A DNA stretch of 64,000 nt from Ancylostoma caninum (taxonomy: Eukaryota; Nematoda; Chromadorea; Rhabditida; Ancylostomatidae): the NCBI GenBank assembly GCA_037903475.1, contig JBAJFG010000384.1, forward strand, positions 124,001-188,000, written 5' to 3'. The notes beneath the pieces were generated by a model. That model ran no database searches, was not told where the DNA came from, and saw only the letters and a program-made list of their open reading frames with translations. The first letter of the stretch is position 1, and every line of letters begins with the position of its first letter. Positions 48,001-57,745 of the stretch are shown here, piece by piece. Position numbers and translations under genes: made by a program.

Positions 48001-49669
48001 GTTACTTTAATCGAAATGAATTATGTTGCATTATTCAATAGATCTCGTTACCAATCGGATCCTCCTCAATTTCTTTCCATATCGCTCCGGCACATAACAG
48101 ATCCACGGCCCAGAGATGCGCGTTGCTGGTGGCATCTGAAAATTAGCCTTGTGAACGTCTGGTTTGTCAGTACGTTGCTTCGAGCATGTGCAAGGTGTCG
48201 GTGCTCTCAGCAAGGCTTTCCCAACCGTGCAGCAACTGCACTGTGTATGTACCCGCTGTCTTATTGCGGCCACGGAATCGCATAATTGAGACAGTTGAAC
48301 AAGAGCTACAAAGAGCTCTGGCCAGTAGTTCGAGATGCGTGGTATCATTGATCGCCTCCGCGGTTTTGCAACTAGGACCCAAGCGTACACAATCACATAA
48401 AGAATGCGGAAGATCTGAAATGAGCGGTATCTTTCTAAAGCTAGTTTTTTTTCTTCAAAGTCCAATGTGTACATTAACTTACCACATGATAAAAGAATTT
48501 CGCTTTCGTAGTGACGTAGAACTTCAGAGTTGACCAGAGCCACAATGGAATTATGCCGTTGTACTCAGGGAGGTCATCAAAACGGTCATATATTGGCGAA
48601 TCATCTCTTCTTTGTTCTTCCCGCACGGGAAAAACGACAGATTGCGCGATTCTTTCAATTACAAGTGGTGATGGTTCGGTGCTGTGATGAACAATGCTCC
48701 GATCGTCTTCTCTTACAGGAAATCTTGGAGCAGCACATTTCATTACATGCTTAGATGCACTGGCAGCTGCGCTTTGAGGTTTAGACACAGCTATATTCTG
48801 CAGGTGTTTTAGTTCCACAGATGTTGGTGTTAATGCGTCTGGTGCAATCATCAAAGGAGAATCCAAGTCCACTGTTTTCGCGAAACCTGGGTCTTTAGAA
48901 GCACGGACCAGTAGCTTCTCTTCGTATTCATCTCTCGGCTTTTCCATAGACTGAGCGTGCAAGGTGGATTCTTCTATACGAGTGGCTTTGATGACCTCAG
49001 GACCTCTAGCCTTCCTCAGAGCAAATTCTTTGTAGATAAAGCATGGGAAGAGGTAGCTGATTAGCGTTCTTGTCTAAAAGTGAGATAATAGAAATTTAAA
49101 GTGAACTGCCGTACAATCATGAGTTCACATTCTTTCAATCCGTAGGATGAAATTTTCTGTTGTTGGACTCGACTGTAGATATCAGAAGGTGTTTACAAAG
49201 CAGGACAGCAAAAAAGGCTAGAATTCATTGAAGAAATGTCTATGACGGAAGCTAAACAGCATATGAGACTTATGAGACTAGCCGATATACTCTGTGAATT
49301 ATAAACAACCGAGCCAAGGCGCCGCTTAGGTTTTTCTCGGATCCGTGTGCCACTTTACTTTTGGGTCGACTAAACTCAGAAAAAGAATAAATGCAGAGCC
49401 AAAGTTTGTGTGTGAAACGTTTTGACCGCTCCGCCTGTCGATACTCATCTTTGCTTCAGCAACCGCTCTCACGGTGAAAGCAGAACGCCACCCAACACCC
49501 GCTATAGTCTCGAAACAGAGTATCGAATGTATACATCACTGAAGATTACGTTTACGCGAAATGCAGTAGAAAAACACAAATAAGCTAGTTGTCTTACCGG
49601 ACTCAGTCGTAGCCTTCCGTGCCACCTGCGTTCAATCAAACTCTGGCAGCAGTTGTGAGCCAAAAAATC
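39024..49669 (-). CDS. TRPM-family cation channel, channel domain and C-terminus
   Basis: Twelve exons join in phase to 618 codons: 49669-49598, 49073-48483, 48414-48253, 48135-48052, 47705-47584, 47519-47384, 47312-47234, 47145-47047, 46917-46755, 46642-46568, 40789-40596 and 39103-39024. The start DFLAHNCCQSLIERRW matches the TRPM pre-S1 block FLAHPCCQKLL. Hydrophobic S1 to S6 follow; S4 is SMIRFLSVFYFF, S5 GKFLLIFVMFWVIF, the pore GAFEIFGEV (about 434-442; TRPM7 has MIFGEV), S6 YMLVASIMLVNLLTALL. The TRP segment VYWKYENYFLLA and LWLPPPL match TRPM WKFQRY and VLPPPL. TRPM channels are plasma or organelle membrane cation channels. The C-terminus is short, without coiled coil, kinase or NUDT9 domain. 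The divergent sequence suggests CED-11-like rather than GON-2/GTL, but this is inference. Two introns (5.8 and 1.5 kb) are filled with transposons. 5' exons lie upstream. Confidence 0.88.
39531..40450 (+). pseudogene. Mariner element with inverted ends, decayed and shortened
   Basis: Terminal repeats ttaggtcgtcaagtatgaaa (39531) and its inverted match ending at 40450 are typical mariner ends. Inside, plus-strand remnants read FRSGDMKLQSEPYDEPGYR near 39855 and, at 40088-40393, LLDHNSFRGLAHFLLEKMFN and KLQLRWQGCGDSIGAYSD, the transposase C-terminus. At 920 bp it is about 350 bp short, and stops abound. It lies in the last intron of the TRPM gene. Confidence 0.88.
40454..40562 (-). repeat. Dispersed GC-rich repeat R3, inverted copy
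   Basis: aagttctaggcgcctggcgc begins the inverted relative of 37738-37846, immediately right of the mariner end. The pair spans the final TRPM exon. Confidence 0.75.
40883..41355. other. TRPM intron with C-rich and proline-like stretch
   Basis: Contains a run of C (about 41236-41249) and plus-strand proline-rich frames; a minus-strand frame at 40883-41170 has no partner exon. Intronic. Confidence 0.4.
41356..41705 (+). repeat. Inverted repeat A, left arm (possible tRNA-derived SINE)
   Basis: Matches 45165-45470 in inverted orientation over about 300 bp: gccagcaagaa(c), tggcagcccatacgagaaatcgg, ccacaggttccattcc, and gatttagatcaggtcctgaa. The stretch aggttccattcc resembles a Pol III B box with one change. 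A perfect palindrome, cgattacacatgcgagaattcgcatgtgtaatcg, lies at about 41556-41589. Very likely a mobile repeat. Confidence 0.7.
41716..41905. repeat. TTCGAA palindromic cluster 1
   Basis: A dense run of ttcgaa, aatattcgaa and ttttcgaa words. The sequence is almost self-complementary at every position and is flanked by inverted repeat A. Confidence 0.9.
42028..42240 (-). repeat. Dispersed repeat R1, inverted copy
   Basis: Minus-strand relative of 1-215; translated blocks SSALWT and KYRHHFL are shared with that copy. Confidence 0.65.
42241..43354. other. TRPM intron, nothing recognised
   Basis: Short frames on both strands only. A ccgccacgagc motif near 42806 is shared with 37456-37474, hinting at another dispersed repeat. 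Confidence 0.4.
43357..44234 (-). mobile_element. Tc1-family deletion derivative
   Basis: Inverted ends CAGTCGCGGTCAAAAGTATT and CAGTCGCTGTCAAAAGTATT with TA flanks (43355-43356 and 44235-44236), 878 bp. The minus strand carries an uninterrupted frame from ATG 43950 to 43444: MLKKPEVPIPVRRAVVD, two helix-turn-helix units (MTVTAISKILKIPKCTVSRI; LNISRSTVSRRLR) and the start of the catalytic domain with the first aspartate (VLFSDESKFNLFG), then a stop. The rest of the DDE domain is missing, so it cannot transpose itself. A DNA-binding fragment of 168 codons remains intact. Confidence 0.93.
44402..44592. repeat. TTCGAA palindromic cluster 2
   Basis: ttcgaatat, tattcgaaaa and ttcgaataat words in dense succession; about 190 bp, similar in length and make-up to cluster 1. 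Confidence 0.9.
44604..45157. repeat. 550-bp foldback with 50-bp ends
   Basis: ccatagaggacgaggagctc continuing to attttctagagct at the left is matched by agctctaggaaattg and ctgatcgtcctctatgg at the right. It lies between TTCGAA cluster 2 and inverted repeat A', and looks like one composite unit with them. Confidence 0.75.
45165..45470 (-). repeat. Inverted repeat A', right arm
   Basis: Inverted counterpart of 41356-41705. On the minus strand it reads ccactggttcgattcctgg, containing GGTTCGATTCC, a perfect Pol III B-box consensus, preceded by a gactggttggcagcatatg block. This is what makes a tRNA-derived SINE plausible. A convincing A box was not found. Confidence 0.65.
45709..46368. mobile_element. 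660-bp TIR element
   Basis: Left CTCAGACATTCGGGCGTTTG and right (inverted) CTCAGACATTCGGACTTTTG ends extend to CAGCGCTGG on both sides. The interior is GC-rich, with a gtatataag TATA-like word near 45911. No transposase. Target duplication is not clear; superfamily unassigned. Confidence 0.75.
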
Positions 49670-50389
49670 CTGAAGGCTTCACACTGTTAGACTAGAGTAG
49701 ACAGTTGGACAAAATTTTGAACAGTTTCTCTATTGGAAACATGGTCCAGATTGTAATGAAGCTTTGAAGGCAGCGCCGACGGAAATTTTTGTCTGGAAGA
49801 TTTGTTAGCATTTTCTAGAGGTATCGAGGCTTCTTAACGCTTTCCTAGGGCTGGAAGTTTCTGCTAGCAACAAAAAAAAGCACTGAGTTTAGCAATCATT
49901 ACATCAGAAATACTTGTTACTGAGATGAACGCACGGTGTTTCCGCTGCACTTGCGGTAACCTGTTCGGACTATAGTATTGGGCAGCGGAAACGTTTTGAA
50001 AAGAAATCCCTTAGAAATGGATTTCTTCCTTAAAAGAAAATCTCAATTGATGATATACTTGCCAATATTGCATAGTAGCTTCGCACATCTTATAGGCAGT
50101 TTTCCTACGTCTTTCTTTCAGAGCTACGGAGGCTGCAGATCGAACAATTTTGACACCTCACTTTCGAGTCTTTTTTGATCGCTAAGTCTCATTTTCCATA
50201 GGTAGGCGTTCATGACCGGGAGAAGAAGATAGTCCGACAGGCAGGGTCTGGCGAATACGAAAGATGAAACAAAAATTCCCAATCGAAATCCTGGTTCTTC
50301 TCAAAATTACGTTCGCAATGTGAGCACTATCTTGCAGAAGATGAACATTTGCTCATCTCGGATGCTTTTCGAGGATGGCGTCTGCCAAC
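49670..50389 (-). other. Introns and possible further TRPM exons
   Basis: One candidate is about 50130-50060 (minus), after gatctgcag and before gtatat, reading SVALKERRRKTAYKMC in a phase that fits the 49669 exon. Similarity to TRPM is weak. The trace of repeat R1 lies at about 49750-49800. Confidence 0.25.
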
Positions 50390-50561
50390 TTCTGGAGCTG
50401 GGTAGCGGAGAGATCGCTTATCAAAGTAATGCCACTTGTTAAGAACTTGTGGTGGAGCATTTCTTGTGGCTCCTCCAACAGCACAGAAAAGACTTGTTTT
50501 CGAGCGGGTCTGCTTTCAACTGTTTTGGAAGTGATTCCGAACATGGAATCCATTGGCGATG
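50390..50561 (-). CDS. Candidate TRPM exon (MHR4-like)
   Basis: Minus-strand frame RKQVFSVLLEEPQEMLHHKF then LTSGITLISDLSATQLQKLA. It aligns with the TRPM homology region FVKLLIENGVSMHRFLT..RLEELYN, including spacing. Possible acceptor caatgcgcag (50562) and donor gttggc (50389), giving 172 nt. The linking exons on both sides were not resolved, so membership in the channel gene is inferred from position and this alignment. Confidence 0.45.
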
Positions 50562-51780
50562 CTGCGCATTGTTTGCGTGAAGGACCAGGCTTTTGCCCTC
50601 AGTTACATTTTTCAAAAGGCCCTTCCTGTGTGGACGAAGAAATGAAGAAACAGCGACTCTTCTATGCTCAGCCGAAATGACCTGTCAGACTCACACAACA
50701 CATAGAGTAATGATATCCAGACAGTTTTGCCATGACCAAAACCGTGAGCGTGCTTGATGACAAGCGCATATTCTCACTAGAGTGTCTCCCCCAGATAGCA
50801 GATTTCTGCATCGCCTTCAGAGCTGGGCTTCACGGAACAGTAACTAAGCAAACTGACGATTGTTAGCGTGATTGGCTTCATATTGAGTACGTAATGTTAG
50901 GGGACGCTGAACGAGAAAGTTGGTTTGTTAGCCTCGTTTCGCTTGGTTATGAATCCTAGCCTGCGGCAGTGCGCAAACCATAGTTATTAATAGTCAATAC
51001 GCATCCAGAGCGTGGGTGGCTTTCAAGCATCATTTCGCCAGACTTGAAGCTCTGGTAATTGAGAGACCGTCAAATAGTGAATAACGTTCTCTTCAAACGC
51101 AGCACATATATTTAGCACCAGCACTTCTTAAAGGATATCCTTGCAGGAAACCAAAATAGAAAAAGGAGCAAGGTGAGACTCTACAGCACGAAAGCATTGT
51201 TTCTCAAACATTAGTGGAGCTCCCCTCGTATGCCCAGCACGTGAAAGCTTCGAGAACATACCACCTCACACCGACAAAGAATCCCACATGCCTAGCTGCT
51301 TTCATTTCATAAATGAAAATAAGAAATGTTCCAGAACTTTTTGACCAACCCCTATAAAGTTCCTGGAAGTGTGAAAACCTTAGAGGCGAAAGTTTCCGTG
51401 GGAGCTGCCTCTGAGTGGTGAAAGCGGCAAAAGTTTTTTTTTTCAAACATTATGGGTATTGAGTTTTCGCAATATAATTGCTTGATGTCAAAGCTGGCTT
51501 GTCAAACCGAATTAAATGTAGGCTTGAAATTCAAAATACTGAATGTGAGAATTATTGTGGTTTACGCCACGAAAATTTCCGAACCACCTTCGAAGCTATT
51601 AGCCAATATTTAGTGCGCAGGTACTGATTCACTTATTTTGTAAATGTATTTCCAAGCGTTTGCTCTGCTCGCGCCTTCATTCATGTTGCCCAGATTCTTG
51701 AAAAAAAGTGTCGCAAGGGTTTCTAGGTATGTTGTATGTCCGGATTTGTATGAAGCCATTTTTCTTCATTTGCTGCGAAA
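50562..51780. other. Intronic or spacer sequence
   Basis: A minus-strand frame near 50790-50850 (YCSVKPSSEGDAEICYLGETL after ttgcttag) could be an exon. A (inverted) mariner-like terminal sequence aggggttggtcaaaaagttc lies near 51330-51356 without a found partner. Confidence 0.3.
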
Positions 51781-51814
51781 TTTAGGTTAATGCAAAAAGA
51801 GCTAACCAATAGTA

Positions 51815-52072
51815 GAGTTTTACATTCGAAAATATTTTTCGAATATTCGAATATTCGAATTTTCGAATTTTTGCGAACCATCGAATTTTCGAATATTCGA
51901 ATTTTCGAATAATCCCGGGCCCTCGAATTTCCGAATATTCGAGCTTTCGAATATTGTGGGGCAATCGAATTTTCGAATATTCGAATTTTCGAATTTTTTG
52001 GGAACCCCGAATTTTCGAATATTCAAACTTTCGAATGTTCGAATGTTCGAATATTTATTCGAATAACATTCC
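51815..52072. repeat. TTCGAA palindromic cluster 3
   Basis: Repeated aattttcgaatattcgaatt blocks separated by short GC-rich spacers (gcgaacc, cccgggccc, tggggcaa, gggaacccc), giving a loose 50-60 bp period. Confidence 0.92.
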
Positions 52073-52296
52073 ATTTGGTAAAAACATTTTGTAGCCATGC
52101 ACGTAGGCGAACAAGGCGATATGTTTGCCAATCACAACGGGCATGAAACTTTTCGGGTAGTAAGTTTCATCTGCCGTTTTGGAATTTCTCACAACGTTCT
52201 CATGAGTGGAAGCTTGTGCTGCTGTGGAGTTGGTCCCTCATCCGTTTTAGAATTGCAACTGGTTGAAATTCCTAAGCTTAAGAACGTTTATCTTAC

Positions 52297-55200
52297 TTGA
52301 GGTCTGTAACCATCATTAAAGGATCGTAAAGTGGATGAAACCCTTCGAACGTGAAAAGGCTTTCGCTTTAATATCTCTGTGTTGTAGTTTAACAAAACGA
52401 GCCATGGTAGTGAATGTAGAGGTTTTGACGCGGTAAAAATAATGTTGGGTACGGTGGTTCAGTTACCTTGATCATAAATGAGTTTCCAGCTATCAACATT
52501 AAAGCGTCAGCAACATTAAAAAAAAACACTGCGTGTTATCCCGTTCCTCATTATTACTTCTGTTTATCGGATCCAACTGCGTGCTTGTACGTTGAATGTC
52601 AAAACCAACGGAACTTCTATAACAAGAAGTCGGAGTATGTTTGGGCAGAAAGGATAATAAGAGGATCTCAAGATATTGTGTGAACTTCGAATTCCATAAT
52701 TGAGGGACATGTACTTAGGAAGAGTTCCAACGAAGCAGTAGTCGGAAATCAGCTAAATGCATGGAGGAATGGTGTGTAAAAGTTATTGTTGTAGTTTGCA
52801 GTTCACTTACATAGTTCTGGAGGAAAGGCTTGAATAATTGGAACTTTGGTTGAAACTCCTGGTTTCTCAAGTGTCTGGAAAAGTACATACGTAGGTTTTA
52901 CCGGAGAGATCATCGTCGCCAATGTCGTATACCTCGTAGGAGTGCAGTTTCAAAGCTTTCAAATGCAGTTGGTGACTTTCGAATGCGTGCAAAGATATGA
53001 GCAGGTTTTTGCGAAAATTGAGATTGAAATGAGAAATTGGACTGGAGTTTCAATCGGAATGGTTCTTTATCGAGAAAATGGAACAGAAATAACAGTTGCG
53101 AAGCAAAACAATTCCAAATATTCGAATTTTCTTCCTAAAATTTTCGAATATTCGAATTTTCGAATAATCTCGGACCCTCGAATTTTCGAATATTCGAACT
53201 TTCGAATATTGCGGGGCCATCGAATTTTCGAATATTCGAATTTTCGAATAATCTCGGACCCTCGAATTTTCGAATACTCGAACTTCCGAATTTTTCGGAA
53301 CCTCCGAATTTTCGAATATTCGAATTTTCGAATATTCGAACATTCGAATAAATATTCGAATTTTATTCGATTCGGTCAAAACTCTAACCAATAGCCCCAA
53401 GCTTATATAATACAAAATCTCTCGTGTTCTGTACTAAATCTGCCGAAACAATCCTGGAGGTGTATACGAAACTAATTATCAAAATGCGGTCACTAAAACA
53501 GAGATCCGTACGATGACGTGATGAAAATTCTGGCGTAGGCTACCGAAAACATCCTCTCCAACTCCTAAATCTTCTAGAGTTCCAAAAAGGCCATATGTGG
53601 CGTGTAACGATTGTATTATAAGCTCACGAAATTACAGTGCAACAGTACGTACTGCTCCAGGAGAAAAGAAAAATGTACCAAAATGTACCATTGCTCTCGC
53701 TCGAAATGCCACGGCCATCAGTTCAATAGATGTTTCTTCGATTCGAGTACTCCATGGATTTCTGACTGAAAATAAAAAAGCTCCCCACTCTTGCTCATCA
53801 GTAATGAAGTCTAGTAAGACATTCGAGTTAGCCGTTGCCTCTTTTCAGAAAAAAACACTTCTGAGTATTTGAGCCACCAGAAATGCCGACCCAAAGTGGG
53901 CAGTCGTGCCGATTCCTCATGATAAATGCGCCTTTACAGGGCCCGGATGCATCATTGAAATGGAGGGTAATCCGCTACCTAAAGGTAGCACTACCCGAGG
54001 TAAACTTGAAGGTAAGGGTAAGTTGTGATGCATGAACGTCTAGGCGGCAAAGGTAGCGCTACTTGCAGGTGACGGCAAGAAAAAATAGTGTGTGCAAGCA
54101 CGGACCTTGCGCAAAGCGACGGCGCACACCGATAGATAAGTTTCACTATCGCTCTCTAGTCCCTGCTAATGTTTCGGGTGCGGGTTTTTTTCGTCTGTGA
54201 TATTATTCTAGTCACTCACATCGGCCAATAAGTTTCCCTACCGCTCTCTAGTCCCTGCTAATGTAGTCAAAACCAGGAGAACTCATTCAGCTTGCGAAGA
54301 CACCAACGATGGACGAAAGGAGGGTCATTTCTCAGACATATTTATTTCAAATAAATCGAATTTCGGGCCAACTTTTTTATTGTTGAAATTCTGTTCGTTG
54401 GGTTCCTGTTTTTTCCTTTCATCTTTTTGTTCGGGTTTCTTTCCCAACTCCCTCCACCTCTCCAACTGTCTGCGTCACAAACAGATGCCGTAAGCAGATA
54501 TCAGAGTTTAGTTGTAGCTCTGCAGAAAACCAATTGCTCGCTGGAATTTGTTCTCCTTATGCTCTTGGAATAGGGAGGAACTTATCTTAGCCAATAATAA
54601 TGCCTTGGACCGAATGATATGTTAGATAAGTTTGATTTCGAATATTTGATCTCGAATACGTCGAAAATCTGGATGGTTGATAAACATAGAACAGTGCAGG
54701 GTTGGAGGGAAGATACAACAAACTGTAAGACCTTCTCTTTTTTGAATACATACTTGAATTCTCAGAACTGGTTCCCGATTTACTTATGAATTATATATTT
54801 TGTTCGCTTTTCATTCTGTCCCTGAGTATAAAACTGAGTGATGTGAGTGACTAGAATAGTATCACAGACGAAAAAAACCCGCATCCGAAACATAGCAGGG
54901 ACTAGAGAGCGGTAGGGACACGAGCGGTAGGGACACTTATCGATCGATGTGAGTGACTAGAATAACATCACAGACGAAAAAAACCCGTATCCGAAACATT
55001 AGAATCATGTTACGGAACAAAAAAACACGTAAGGCTGTTTGAATCCGCCTGTAAACGAAGCGTAAATCGTCCGTAGAGCACCGAATCTGAAAGGTAAACA
55101 CTGCAAGGTAAGGCCTACCTACTGCTCAAAGTCAGGTAAGTCTTACCCCCTACCTTAACCCACCGTTCCGGGGTAAGTATCTTGATGGGTGCCAAGTTAG

Positions 55201-57745
55201 GAGTAAGGTAGGGGGCATTACCGCGTTTACCCGGGGTAAACTCAATGATGCATCCGGGCCCAGGTTGCCAGAGGGTCAAGGCATCAGCGATAAAGAAAAT
55301 CCCTTCTCAGAAATTCCGACGGTGAACACAGGCCGAACACGTTTCAAGAGCAGTTAAACCGCGAGCTGAAATGGCCCCACTGCGTACGCCACGTAAAGGC
55401 TGTGTTTCAGGAGACATGAACTGGTTTGCATGTCTCAAACCTAGGATCGCATCCCAATCTGGGCGCAGGGGTGTGCTCCTACTGTAGACTTGGGGAAGTG
55501 GATGCTTACTCAAGCTCATTCAAAAATAGTCCCGAACGCTTACGCGCTTGCCGCGGCAGCGCTTGGTCGACGCAGCGGTGCAGCGGCGGACTTCCAGATC
55601 CGTGCCGCACCCGCACGCATCCGCACCGCACGGATCTCGTCTAACCGATTATTGCACGGGGCTACGGTTCTACCCGGGTCTCAGCCAGTCTGATGAGGCT
55701 CGCAGAGCTCGCCTTGCCTCCAGCGAAGGCGGAGACATGATTATACGCTGGTGCTTAACCATCGGCTTATATACACCTCCCAGTGGGCGGATCGCCACAT
55801 GGCAAGGAACGGATGGAACGCAGGACATGGGGGGAAGAACGCAGGTTGAACGACACCACAGTCAATCAGGCAGCAAGTAGCCCCCTCAATGCAGCCGAAA
55901 CACGGGGTTTGCTGCGGCACCTCTTGCCCTTGCAGCAATGTCTGCCTTCCATTTCTTGGTGGTGTGGAGTGGCAGATTCCGCTGCGTTTGCCTTATCCAG
56001 CTATCTGAGTTGCAGGCGCCCTTTACGCTGTGAGACGAGAGCATGATTTTCTACATATGTGCGCGCATTTCCTACACTCCCACAGGCGATATCGCAATCA
56101 TACTTACATAGGTTGGGCCAAACAGGTGCCATCAGTGTACAGGAGCTAGTATTAGCGCAGATCCTGAACTGCATGATATGTGCAGTACTCTTCAAACACA
56201 AGAGTTTTGTTAAGTTCAGATCAAGAATATTCCCTTATTTTCCATCAGTGCGGGGCCGCGCACTGAAAGTTGTCTGGACATTTCGAGTATTAACCACAGA
56301 CGCTTCCAAATTTTCCTGCCTTTTCTTCTATTTTTTGAATGAATAATTTTTAGCATGGACATCCGCTCATCCACAATGAGTACACAGCCTCCATTCCATT
56401 GTTATGTCAAGATACTCACCTCGACAGCAGCCTCCCCAGCAGGTTTCTGGGTGGCGTAGACGAGTATAAGCTCTCTTCGTCACTCGGCTTCCATCGAAAT
56501 ATTTCGTTTCTCCCATTTTAAAAATTCGCTCATAATCAACTTCTAGCACATTCAAGGCGATGCTTACGTTTTCACGAAAGACATCGTTTAATAAGGAGAC
56601 AGTGCGTTGCTCGAAACTGCTGAAATATTTCAATTGTGACAGCAAATTTGGAACCTTTTAGGGTGCTAAATAGTGGAATGCGCGCAGAAGTTCCGACGTC
56701 TTCGGGTGTTACCGAACTCCTCTTGTTAATCATTTTGTAAACTTTGATGGAGCTTCCCACGGAGAGTTTTTGAGATGAAAACTATCAAATATTACTTCGT
56801 TCCTGATTTTTGAAGACATTTATAAGAAAACCCTACAAAAGTTTTGAATTTGCATTCGCTGTGTTTTATGCAGTTAAAGAACTTAAAACTGCAGCGAAAC
56901 ACCATCGCATTTCACATAAGGATTTATGAGAATTTTTGTTGTGTTGTCTGACTAAACTCATGAGGTTATCGACTAATCGAAAAGGCTCCGAATTTGGGTA
57001 ATGGAACCGAAATTGGACCGTCAATCGATTCTCAGACTGCTCTGCCCTTAACATCTGGAATTAGAAGTCGCCACTTATTACCATCTAACAGCAGAGCACA
57101 TGCGCTACTAGGCAACGGCGTGCTTCGGTCGGTAATGTTATCTATAACAGAGAAGATTTACAAAACCGCAACAAAACCAAAACTAGGGTGAACCAGGTCA
57201 TGGCGCAGCGACATCCCCTAGGACAGCGGTCACTCTCTTTGTGGGCGATGTCGAAGCTTCAAGAATACTAATTCCGGATAAGACTTGGACTGAGGTGTTG
57301 CAGCCTTATTTTTAGAAAATATCTTGTTCCATGCAAAGACGCGCATTCCCAATTTACCACACTAATATGTTGTTCACAAACCAATAACCTTCTGTTCTCC
57401 TGATATAACTTTGCCATGTACTCATCATGTACTCCTAGAAAGAGCTTTTCCATTACGACACAAGCGTACATGCAGAGTGCTCCGGCGTATAGGTGGTATC
57501 TGCAGTTTGGCCACAGATCGATGTCGTATCCTTGACTGGGTCTGCAATTTTGGAAATCTAGATATTATGTGGTCTTCAGATGATTCAGATAAAAGTTGAA
57601 AGTCCCACACGTCGCTGAAGTCCTCACGTTTCCAACATTTCGTCCTTGCAAAGAAGGCATTGCAGAGAACTTCGCATAGAACAGGATCAACATCGTAAAT
57701 TTGGTGTAGCGGGACCCTGCATAGTATTTTTACATCAGAAGTCAT
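52297..57745 (-). CDS. Possible 5' part of the TRPM gene, or a separate upstream gene
   Basis: Eight minus-strand exons whose phases all agree: 57745-57611 (MTSDVKILCRVPLHQIYDVD...), 57541-57462, 56619-56420 (SLLNDVFRENVSIALNVLEV, RLRHPETCWGGCCR), 53840-53653 (ITDEQEWGAFLFSVRNPWS), 53041-52933, 52865-52811, a 23-nt microexon 52489-52467 (WKLIYDQ) and 52342-52297 (FHPLYDPLMMVTDL). The start follows cactttag, a possible trans-splice acceptor. Strand, order and distance fit the N-terminus of the channel gene, yet I do not see the TRPM SLOG motifs (such as a WI-TGG block or LD-NH-HF), so this could be a divergent N-terminus or another gene. The last exon ends in phase 2; the connection to 50.5 kb is missing. 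Clusters of TTCGAA and a 1.32-kb TIR element occupy its introns. Confidence 0.45.
53105..53372. repeat. TTCGAA palindromic cluster 4
   Basis: The same architecture as cluster 3: aattttcgaatattcgaatt blocks with spacers ctcggaccc (twice), gcggggcca and tcggaacct, ending in ttattcgattcgg. Both cluster 3 and 4 have an aaccaatag word beside them. Confidence 0.92.
53940..55260. mobile_element. 1.32-kb TIR element with nested internal repeats
   Basis: Perfect inverted ends GGCCCGGATGCATCATTGA, flanked by CAG on both sides (possible 3-bp target duplication). Subterminal zones are rich in aggtaag on both sides. An inner module (about 54147-54225, agtccctgctaatgtttcgg) is present inverted at 54840-54930 and 54947-55002, and partly repeated at 54237-54262. 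No transposase frame. Superfamily not assignable from what I see. Confidence 0.85.
55262..56100. other. GC-rich repeat-like intron sequence
   Basis: 55500-56040 is markedly GC-rich, with ccgcaccc and ccgcacg words. Open frames overlap on both strands without domain content. Probably a dispersed element, ends not found. Confidence 0.35.

Noticed and set aside
51204..51446. Minus frame FSHFQELYRGWSKSSGTF as a gene
   Set aside because: The underlying bases, aggggttggtcaaaaagttc, look like a Tc1/mariner terminal sequence; no partner end found, so neither gene nor element was called.
51782..53415. Frames with FEYSKIR / EYSNFRI repeats
   Set aside because: Translations of the TTCGAA palindromic clusters; open on both strands because of the motif, not coding.
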